From the IMG/VR virus record IMGVR_UViG_3300010885_029342, positions 1 through 38,094 of that record: DNA of 38,094 bases. The stretch is one strand, 5' to 3'. Made by a program: the position numbers and the translations under genes. The notes under the pieces are model-generated. The model had not been told where the DNA came from. It ran no database searches and saw nothing but the letters and a program-made list of their open reading frames with translations. Of this stretch, positions 30,358 through 35,674 are shown piece after piece. The stretch's first letter is position 1. Each line of letters starts with the position of its first letter. This stretch comes from a virus.

Positions 30358-30782
30358 TACATATACTCCGTTCTATATATATCTAACAGATCTGCATCTG
30401 TGCATCCATTATCTTTTAAGAATGTTTCCAACATCTCAACATTAGAACTATTCATTACCATTTGAACTATTGGACTATCGACTGTAATAGATTTATTTTC
30501 TTTTAAATAAACCAAAACATTTAATTTTAATTTTTCAAATTTAGACAATCCACTTTCAACATCAATCATATTACAGGGAATATTTACAATTACCCCTCCA
30601 TCTACTTCTTCGAAATACATTTTTGCGTCAATACCATCTTCTGCTAGAATATACCCTTCATAGCCTTGAAATTTGGATATTTCTCCCCTTTCGCAAAAAG
30701 CAGGATCTACTTTCAATCTAACTTTTCTTAGATTTGAAATTTTTATAGTATTTTCTAAAAATTTATCGAAACGACTACTCAT
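30357..30782 (-). CDS. Unknown 141-aa late protein
   Basis: Not recognised. It starts SSRFDKFLENTIKIS, again a short aromatic/charged helix like its neighbours. An SH3-like beta region follows (RKVRLKVDPAFCERGEI, KFQGYEGYILAEDGIDAKMYFEE, GGVIVNIPCNMIDV, about 19-75), then helices with VQMVMNSSNVEMLETFLKDNG and TDADLLDIY near the end. It could be a small DNA- or protein-binding head component. The box GTTAAATA lies five bases before the ATG and overlaps the upstream stop codon. Confidence 0.72.
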   Translation of the reverse strand: MSSRFDKFLENTIKISNLRKVRLKVDPAFCERGEISKFQGYEGYILAEDGIDAKMYFEEVDGGVIVNIPCNMIDVESGLSKFEKLKLNVLVYLKENKSITVDSPIVQMVMNSSNVEMLETFLKDNGCTDADLLDIYRTEYM

Positions 30783-30786
30783 ATAA

Positions 30787-31191
30787 CTATTTAACTTTAA
30801 CTACAGCATTTATTGGTTTTAAAAATTCCAAACCTAATAAAACTTTTTCGTCGTTATCTTTTCTGTCACAGATGCTAAAATTTACATTTTTATAAATTTT
30901 ACCTTTTAATTTAAAATCAAATTTTACTATAGGACGATCTTCTATGTTAGAAGCACCAATATTTATTTTTATTTTATCTACTAATGGTCTGGTAATCTCT
31001 TTACCTTTATCCGTTTTGAATGTTACAACATCATTTTTAATTTTTATATCTTCCCCATGAACTGCACAATAAGCATCATTACCAGTATCAACCTTTGCGG
31101 TGTACTTTCCTAAGCCTTTTATTATAACATCTTCTTTTGGTAATAAGACAACAGTCTTTTCTTGTTTATAAAATTCCTCAAATAAGATCAT
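30787..31191 (-). CDS. Retropepsin-like aspartic protease domain protein (PF05618-like)
   Basis: The 134-residue protein resembles the RimB/'ATP-dependent zinc protease' group, which adopts a retropepsin-like fold: KYTAKVDTGNDAYCAVHG (about 29-46, with the Asp-Thr-Gly of aspartic proteases), TFKTDKGKEITRPLVDKIKI (about 58-77), NIEDRPIVKFDFKLKGK (about 83-99), then FSICDRKDNDEKVLLGLEFL (about 106-125), where DR and LLG correspond to the family's second conserved half. A short N-terminus MILFEEFYKQEKT resembles its neighbours' leaders. The perfect late promoter puts it among virion or assembly genes. Catalysis is unproven; it could bind peptides only. Confidence 0.72.
   Translation of the reverse strand: MILFEEFYKQEKTVVLLPKEDVIIKGLGKYTAKVDTGNDAYCAVHGEDIKIKNDVVTFKTDKGKEITRPLVDKIKINIGASNIEDRPIVKFDFKLKGKIYKNVNFSICDRKDNDEKVLLGLEFLKPINAVVKVK
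30788..30795 (-). promoter_or_regulatory. Late promoter box GTTAAATA, 141-aa gene
   Basis: Five bases (GTTAT) before the ATG at 30782. It includes the stop of the retropepsin-like gene. Confidence 0.6.
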
Positions 31192-31196
31192 TAAAC

Positions 31197-31204
31197 TATT
31201 TATA
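31197..31204 (-). promoter_or_regulatory. Perfect late promoter TATAAATA, retropepsin-like gene
   Basis: Exact consensus. Five bases (GTTTA) to the ATG at 31191. Confidence 0.8.
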
Positions 31205-31206
31205 CC

Positions 31207-31608
31207 TTACAAAGTAGATGTAAGACCGGGTTTTTTATTTTTATCTTTTAATCCTCCTACAGCAGCAATAGCTTTAGCTTCTGGAGAATTTGGATTTGCT
31301 GCCTTCTTCAAGGCATTAATTTCATCTTGTTTTTCTTTAACTGCTTTTTGTTCTTCTTCTGGAGAAAGTGCCTCATCATCTTCGTCTTTAATCTTTTTTT
31401 CGAAAATGTATTTTTTTAAATATTGATTAATTTTACTGTCAAAAGATTCATCAGCCTTTTTATAGACTATAGCTTCTGCTTGCTTTTGAGCAGCTTCTTT
31501 TGATTTTGGTTTAGAGTTTCCAATTTTTCCTGTTTTTTTATAAGAAGACATCAATTCACCAATATTTGCACTCCTTGTTTTTTCAGATTTTCCAGATTTT
31601 AAAGGCAT
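31207..31608 (-). CDS. Small Lys-rich late protein, DUF6496-like N-terminus
   Basis: 133 residues, very polar. The first half, PLKSGKSEKTRSANIGELMSS then KSKEAAQKQAEAIVYKKA (about 36-53), matches the short motif 'SGKSxKTxSxNIxELxxxG.....KQAxAIA' of a small phage/bacterial protein group (DUF6496-like), here stretched by an insertion of about 14 residues. The rest is charged and helical, ending in a disordered tail. No enzyme motif. Its late box, GGTAAATA, is five bases before the ATG. Such proteins are usually annotated as hypothetical; an internal head or scaffold-like role would fit the context. Confidence 0.7.
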   Translation of the reverse strand: MPLKSGKSEKTRSANIGELMSSYKKTGKIGNSKPKSKEAAQKQAEAIVYKKADESFDSKINQYLKKYIFEKKIKDEDDEALSPEEEQKAVKEKQDEINALKKAANPNSPEAKAIAAVGGLKDKNKKPGLTSTL

Positions 31609-31612
31609 AAAG

Positions 31613-32083
31613 TTATTTACCTTTCTTTATATATTTTTTATAATAAAAACCTTCTGCCATAGGTTCATCGGTTTTTTTATTATAAAAATCATCTACTTCA
31701 GATACAGCGTCTTCAATTTGACCTAAACCATCAGCAGACGATTGAGTCAAGGAAGCTTTTTTAATCGTTGTTAAAAGGTTTGCAATTTTTGGTGGATACT
31801 TAGCATTACCAATTCTTTCTTCATTTCTAAGAAAGTCTACAATTTTACCCAAAAGAGAAACCATTTCATCCATAGCGGTTTCCACTTGATCTGTCATTTT
31901 ATTACCAGCTTTTTCTACATCTTTTGCTGCCTCTTGTTTATCATCTGGTGCAGCACCTCCTGCATCTTGCGGAGGTGGCATTGCGGCATCTCCACCTCCT
32001 ACCCCTTTATCTGGGGCTGGTGCTTCTGGTGGACCTTCTTCCAACAAATTGTACGTTTTTTTAACTAATCTAGAAAACCTCAT
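31613..32083 (-). CDS. Unknown late protein with capsid-targeting-like N-terminus and Pro/Gly linker
   Basis: Not recognised, 156 residues. Residues 1-16 (MRFSRLVKKTYNLLEE) form a basic amphipathic helix ending in a gp21-like LEE site. Residues 17-45 are a Pro/Ala/Gly/Asp linker with PPEAPAPDKG and MPPPQDAGG units, similar in style to the portal tail. Residues 46-140 are helical, with MTDQVETAMDEMVSLLGKIVDFLRNEERIG and a probable coiled coil. The tail FYYKKYIKKGK is basic. The late box AATAAATA stands five bases before the ATG. Layout fits a processed internal or scaffold-associated head protein. Confidence 0.72.
   Translation of the reverse strand: MRFSRLVKKTYNLLEEGPPEAPAPDKGVGGGDAAMPPPQDAGGAAPDDKQEAAKDVEKAGNKMTDQVETAMDEMVSLLGKIVDFLRNEERIGNAKYPPKIANLLTTIKKASLTQSSADGLGQIEDAVSEVDDFYNKKTDEPMAEGFYYKKYIKKGK
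31614..31621 (-). promoter_or_regulatory. Late promoter box GGTAAATA, DUF6496-like gene
   Basis: Five bases (ACTTT) before the ATG at 31608. It includes part of the upstream TAA stop. Confidence 0.6.
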
Positions 32084-32087
32084 AAGT

Positions 32088-32600
32088 TTATTTATTTAAT
32101 AAACGTTTTGTTTCTAAGCAATTTTTAAGCTTTAAATTCAAATGAGATAAATTATTTTTCTTAGTGTAGTCTACCATTTTTTTGTAATTTAATTTATTCT
32201 TGTTTTGAATGCAAGATTTTAATTTATAAATTAACTGCAAGTCGTCAATTTTCTCGTATTGAGATTCAAAAAAATTAAAATTAAAGATTTTTATTGACTT
32301 TTTTAAAATATCATTTATAATTGCTTTACAAGCTTCTTCCTCAAATGTAATATTTAAATATTTTAAATTATAATTAAAATTAATTAATAAAATATTATCA
32401 TAATTTATTTTAATTTGTTTAATTATATTATCTAATATAAAATGTTTAAAAATATTTTTTAAATCTCTTGAATTTAATTTAAGATTTAAATTATTTTCGT
32501 ATAAAAAATTTGATATATTTAATTCTATTTGTTCTGATAATAAAGAATTTAGGAAAATTAAATTTAAATTGTATTCCTTGAATTCATGAAAAAAAATCAT
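32088..32600 (-). CDS. Unknown 170-aa protein under a consensus early promoter
   Basis: Not recognised. The protein is dominated by Asn, Leu, Ile, Lys and Phe (about 15 residues of LNLIFLNSLLSEQIEL type near the start) and is probably all-helical and soluble, with no signal peptide or clear membrane span. Coding is even more AT-rich than its neighbours. It is driven by the best promoter in the window, a perfect TTGACA-17-TATAAT with five bases to the ATG, so it should be expressed very early and strongly. It could be a host-takeover factor; nothing in the sequence says which. Late genes follow it with their own boxes. Confidence 0.7.
   Translation of the reverse strand: MIFFHEFKEYNLNLIFLNSLLSEQIELNISNFLYENNLNLKLNSRDLKNIFKHFILDNIIKQIKINYDNILLINFNYNLKYLNITFEEEACKAIINDILKKSIKIFNFNFFESQYEKIDDLQLIYKLKSCIQNKNKLNYKKMVDYTKKNNLSHLNLKLKNCLETKRLLNK
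32089..32096 (-). promoter_or_regulatory. Late promoter box AATAAATA, 156-aa gene
   Basis: Five bases (AACTT) before the ATG at 32083. Overlaps the stop of the 170-aa early gene. Confidence 0.65.
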
Positions 32601-32605
32601 GATCT

Positions 32606-32634
32606 ATTATAACATAAAGAAAATATCTTGTCAA
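32606..32634 (-). promoter_or_regulatory. Perfect-consensus sigma70 promoter, 170-aa gene
   Basis: TTGACA (32629-32634), 17 bp, TATAAT (32606-32611) with TGT extension. Five bases (AGATC) to the ATG at 32600. Predicted +1 falls within the start codon. Confidence 0.85.
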
Positions 32635-33030
32635 CTAAAATTTTACTTTTCCTAAACGGAGGTTGATGATACCGTTATAGTAATCTTCTTTTATTAAGAC
32701 TTCTCTGTCGAATTGTTCTTTCGCTTCAAAATATGCCATTTGACTTTTATTGGCACAAAATCTTATTATTTGAAATTTAAAATTAGAAATTCCGTATTTT
32801 TCGATATCTTGGTTCAATTCTTTCGAAGAACTAGTATAAGTTCTCCATTTAGATTCTACGACACAACGTCTAGGTCTATTTTTACCTTTTAGTGGTTTTC
32901 TTTTAATATTGGATATCATTTGTTTTTTTCCAATATATTTTTTATCTGTAATAAGATTTGTTATTAGATATATAAATCCATAAGGATTTTCTGGAATTTC
33001 TTGATCTGTTGTCCAATGCCCTAGATTCAT
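32635..33030 (-). CDS. GIY-YIG endonuclease-like protein (Seg-type)
   Basis: The 131-residue protein has the GIY-YIG core: YGFIYLITN and KKYIGKKQM (about 16-38, GFIY...YIG), a Lys/Arg-rich loop, then WRTYTSSSKELNQDIEKYG (about 64-82), FKFQIIRFC, and EAKEQFDREV with the metal-binding Glu near residue 103. A terminal YYNGIINLRLG is typical of T4 Seg-like enzymes. No separate DNA-binding domain is evident. The frame opens at 33036, but the ATG at 33030 lies exactly five bases after ATTAAATA and is preferred. It may be a free-standing homing endonuclease or a late DNA-processing nuclease. Confidence 0.82.
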   Translation of the reverse strand: MNLGHWTTDQEIPENPYGFIYLITNLITDKKYIGKKQMISNIKRKPLKGKNRPRRCVVESKWRTYTSSSKELNQDIEKYGISNFKFQIIRFCANKSQMAYFEAKEQFDREVLIKEDYYNGIINLRLGKVKF

Positions 33031-33035
33031 GGACA

Positions 33036-33043
33036 TATTTAAT
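33036..33043 (-). promoter_or_regulatory. Late promoter box ATTAAATA, GIY-YIG gene
   Basis: Five bases (TGTCC) before the ATG at 33030. This decides against the ATG at 33036, which overlaps the box. Confidence 0.55.
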
Positions 33044-33283
33044 TTATTTTTTAGATTTTCTAGATCTAGTAGTTTTTTTGTTATTTTTTAAATTTCTTGC
33101 TTCATAAGTACCAAAAATTGATTTACCAATTACATTTGATCCAGAATTCCAAAAATCAACACTTCCAACTACATTACCATAACTTCCAACAGGACCAGAT
33201 TGTGGCGATCCTAATGTGCTAGCTGGCCCACCAGCAACCATTTGCTCCATCAATTGATTATATAATATATCAAATTTATTCAT
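33044..33283 (-). CDS. Small late protein with capsid-targeting-like N-terminus
   Basis: 79 residues. MNKFDILYNQLMEQMVAGG repeats the pattern of the late proteins at 29626 and 31613: an amphipathic aromatic helix followed by small residues. A Gly/Ser/Pro-rich middle (GPASTLGSPQSGPVGSYG, about 18-35) and a basic tail (KNNKKTTRSRKSKK) complete it. No fold is recognisable; it may be a small packaged or DNA-binding head peptide. Its start codon overlaps the -35 element of the divergent uvsY promoter, and its late box lies inside that promoter's spacer. Confidence 0.7.
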   Translation of the reverse strand: MNKFDILYNQLMEQMVAGGPASTLGSPQSGPVGSYGNVVGSVDFWNSGSNVIGKSIFGTYEARNLKNNKKTTRSRKSKK

Positions 33284-33311
33284 TGAAATATTTAACAGAA
33301 TATGATATAAT
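33283..33311 (+). promoter_or_regulatory. Sigma70-type promoter, uvsY-uvsW
   Basis: TTGAAA (33283-33288), 17 bp, TATAAT (33306-33311), then seven bases (ATGTCGT) to the ATG at 33319. A longer frame from the TTG at 33283 would use the -35 as its start and is rejected. Confidence 0.8.
33289..33296 (-). promoter_or_regulatory. Late promoter box GTTAAATA, 79-aa gene
   Basis: Five bases (TTTCA) before the ATG at 33283. It lies inside the sigma70-type promoter of the opposite strand. Confidence 0.65.
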
Positions 33312-33318
33312 ATGTCGT

Positions 33319-33714
33319 ATGGATCTTTATAATCGTTACAAAAAAGAAATAACTGATGATTTGAAATTTGATGCGTTTAATTTAAAAGAAACTGCAATGT
33401 TAGTTCCTTCTAAAAAGCATTTTTGGATAGCAAGATTGAATGATCACAGAATCTTAGCTGCTGAGTTAAAAACAAAAAAAGTAAAAATAATAAAATCCTT
33501 ATTAGAAAAGGCTGAAGCATCATCTCCTGTAAAATTATCTAAAGCAAATTTAGAAAAAATGCTTGAAGAAATGCCAGAAATGTTAGATCTTGATGCAAAA
33601 ATTGCTGAACAAGAACACTTGATTAAATATTTAGAAGATTCGAAATGGGTTTTTGCTTCATTTACGGATGATGTGAAAAACGCAATCGAAACTACAAAAT
33701 TAGAACAATTGTAA
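33319..33714 (+). CDS. uvsY: Recombination mediator UvsY-like
   Basis: UvsY helps load the UvsX recombinase onto gp32-covered single-stranded DNA. The 131-residue protein (T4 UvsY, 137) follows the family plan: a short N-terminal helix, DDLKFDAFNLKETAMLVPSKKHFWIARL (about 13-40, the 'L.ID...L..EA...P....KWL' block), a long basic helix, MLDLDAKIAEQEHLIKYLEDSKWVFASF (about 91-118, like 'D...D..LQ....L..C'), and a C-terminal VKNAIE helix. Its stop overlaps the UvsW start (TAATG), and uvsY-uvsW linkage is classical in T4-like phages. Sequence alone is moderately convincing; context raises it. Confidence 0.75.
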   Translation: MDLYNRYKKEITDDLKFDAFNLKETAMLVPSKKHFWIARLNDHRILAAELKTKKVKIIKSLLEKAEASSPVKLSKANLEKMLEEMPEMLDLDAKIAEQEHLIKYLEDSKWVFASFTDDVKNAIETTKLEQL

Positions 33715-35147
33715 TGATTAAGTTTGATTATGACCAAAATAAACAAAAAGCAATAATTTCTGGCGATAGATTCTCAGAAATCAGAGAACACTTTTCTGTA
33801 GAAAATTTAGCAGCAAAATTTAATAGATCTTTTTTTATTCCAAAAAGACTATATGCAATCAATCCTAGTGGACTATTTGATATTGGATTGTTTAATGAAA
33901 TTAAAAAATTTTTAAAAGATAAACAATATAACGTAGAATACAATTTATCCGATTCTTTTTTAAGAAATATTAATCCTAAATTGGATAAACCTTTAATTAA
34001 AAGATTGTCATTGCCTTTAAGGGATTACCAAGAAGCTACTGTTAGTAGGTGCATGGAAGAAGGTAGAGGCATAGCCTTGCTGGGTACAGGTGCGGGGAAA
34101 ACACTAACCATAGCAACTTTAATAGAAAATTTTTATTTACATTCTAAAAATGTAAAAAATTTTAAGTGTCTTATTATAGTACCAGATTTGAGTCTTGTCA
34201 ATCAAACATATAAAGATTTTTTGGAGTATAATGTAAGTTATACACACACAAGATGGACTGGTTCACTCACTCCAGAACTAGAATCTAATGTAATCATTGC
34301 AAATATTGATATCATCAGAAGTAAATTAGATGAAAACAAATGGATACAAGATGTGGATTTGTTAATTGTTGACGAGGCCCATAAGATGGGGAAAGGGAAT
34401 AAATCTTCTAAAATTTTAGATAAAATAAAAACACCAAATAAATTTGGGTTTACAGGAACTCTTCCAGAAAATAATATAGAGAGATGGAATATTTTAGGAA
34501 AATTGGGTGACGTTTTAATTTCTAAAAATTCTTTTGAATTAAGAGAAGAAAAATATCTTGCATCGGTTCATGTAAAGATGTTGAACCTTTTGTATAGAGA
34601 TGTTCCAAAACCTATAATTAATACAGGTCACACAACAGATGATTACCATAATGAATTAATTTTTATTTCAAACAATTCATTCAGAAATAAGGTAATACAA
34701 ACAACTTGTAATAATTTTAATAACAATATATTAATATTAATTAATAATATAAATCACGGTCAAACTCTTTTTGATTTATTTACAAAAAATTTACCAAATA
34801 AAAAAATATATTTCATAAGAGGAGAAGTAGAAGTAGAAGAACGCGACAAAGTAAAAGCAATAATGGAAACATCTAATGATGTAGTATGTATTGCAGTTAG
34901 TGCTATATTTTCTACAGGCGTTAACATCAAAAATATTCACATGATAATTTTTGCTGCTGGTGGTAAAAGCTTTATTAGAACTGTCCAAAGTATAGGTAGA
35001 GGTCTTCGTCTTAATGAAAATAAAGAAGGTTTAACTATTATTGATATATGTGATATGTTAAATTATGGATCAGAGCATGCTGATAAACGCAAAGAAATCT
35101 ATAATAAAGAAAAAATTACATTTAGTCAACATTTAATTAAAGAATAA
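33714..35147 (+). CDS. uvsW: Recombination helicase UvsW
   Basis: A superfamily 2 helicase that remodels forks and branches and controls origin R-loops in T4. The 477 residues match T4 UvsW in length and order: an N-terminal module (1-95), LRDYQEATVSRCMEEGRGIALLGTGAGKT (about 101-129, Q-motif and Walker A), CLIIVPDLSLVNQTYKDFLEY, LLIVDEAHKMGKG (about 218-230), FGFTGTLPEN, a spacer, GQTLFDLFTKNLPNKKIYFIRGEVE, CIAVSAIFSTGVNIKNIHMIIFA and TVQSIGRGLRLNE (about 425-437). All motifs needed for activity are present. Cotranscribed with uvsY. Confidence 0.95.
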   Translation: MIKFDYDQNKQKAIISGDRFSEIREHFSVENLAAKFNRSFFIPKRLYAINPSGLFDIGLFNEIKKFLKDKQYNVEYNLSDSFLRNINPKLDKPLIKRLSLPLRDYQEATVSRCMEEGRGIALLGTGAGKTLTIATLIENFYLHSKNVKNFKCLIIVPDLSLVNQTYKDFLEYNVSYTHTRWTGSLTPELESNVIIANIDIIRSKLDENKWIQDVDLLIVDEAHKMGKGNKSSKILDKIKTPNKFGFTGTLPENNIERWNILGKLGDVLISKNSFELREEKYLASVHVKMLNLLYRDVPKPIINTGHTTDDYHNELIFISNNSFRNKVIQTTCNNFNNNILILINNINHGQTLFDLFTKNLPNKKIYFIRGEVEVEERDKVKAIMETSNDVVCIAVSAIFSTGVNIKNIHMIIFAAGGKSFIRTVQSIGRGLRLNENKEGLTIIDICDMLNYGSEHADKRKEIYNKEKITFSQHLIKE

Positions 35148-35150
35148 TAG

Positions 35151-35178
35151 TTGATATTCATATATTATGTATTATAAT
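35151..35178 (+). promoter_or_regulatory. Sigma70-type promoter, gene 55
   Basis: TTGATA (35151-35156), 16 bp, TATAAT (35173-35178), nine bases to the ATG at 35188. Confidence 0.7.
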
Positions 35179-35186
35179 ATATGAAT
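35156..35186. promoter_or_regulatory. 31-bp operator-like dyad over gene 55 promoter
   Basis: Perfect 13-bp arms (ATTCATATATTAT and ATAATATATGAAT) around a 5-base centre. The dyad runs from the -35 through the -10 to one base before the gp55 start codon. It is a candidate repressor site or 5' hairpin. Confidence 0.55.
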
Positions 35187-35187
35187 T

Positions 35188-35643
35188 ATGATTGAAATAA
35201 AAGAAAAAACAACTAAAACAAAAGATGAATTTTATGTAGACCCTGATGTATTTAAAGAACAAATTAAAAAGTATTACGAAACAAACGTATGTACAGATTT
35301 TTTAGGTGATTGTTTGAATAAAATTGCAGAAGGTTTAGGTTATAATTCAAAATTTATAAATTATTCTTACAAAGAAGACATGATAGGAGATGCACTAATT
35401 AAAATGTTTAGTGCATTAAAGAGAAAAAAGTTTAATGTAGATAGCGAAACTTCTCCGTTTGGATATTTTACAACAATAGCTTTTCATGCTTTTATTAATA
35501 GAATTAAGAAGGAGAAAAAGCATCACGATACAATTACGGAATACAAACAAAGAAAGTACGAAGAGGAGTTGTCTTCCTCTGAGGGTCACATCTACGTGAA
35601 GCCAATTCTGGACTCTACAGAAGAAGTCGAAGAAATGGATTGA
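35188..35643 (+). CDS. 55: Late-transcription sigma factor gp55
   Basis: gp55 directs host RNA polymerase to TATAAATA late promoters together with gp45 and gp33. The 151-residue protein (T4 gp55, 185) has the recognisable core: CLNKIAEGLGYNSKFINYSYKEDMIGDALIKMFSAL (about 42-77, sigma region 2 like), then SPFGYFTTIAFHAFINRIKKEKK (about 89-111, matching [20 protein letters not shown] in T4). The acidic C-terminus ends EEVEEMD and lacks much of the T4 tail; T4 gp55 uses its C-terminus to touch the clamp. Its presence fits the many late boxes here. The promoter is covered by a long dyad. Confidence 0.92.
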   Translation: MIEIKEKTTKTKDEFYVDPDVFKEQIKKYYETNVCTDFLGDCLNKIAEGLGYNSKFINYSYKEDMIGDALIKMFSALKRKKFNVDSETSPFGYFTTIAFHAFINRIKKEKKHHDTITEYKQRKYEEELSSSEGHIYVKPILDSTEEVEEMD

Positions 35644-35668
35644 CTTCTAGGCTAAAGTAGAGTATCAT
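35640..35668 (+). promoter_or_regulatory. Sigma70-type promoter, genes 47-46
   Basis: TTGACT (35640-35645, overlapping the gp55 stop), 17 bp, TATCAT (35663-35668), six bases (GCTACG) to the ATG at 35675. Confidence 0.7.
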
Positions 35669-35674
35669 GCTACG

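Noticed and set aside
33283-33318. Twelve extra N-terminal codons for UvsY from a TTG
   Set aside because: The TTG is the first part of the -35 element of its own promoter, so the region would not be transcribed. ATG at 33319 fits.
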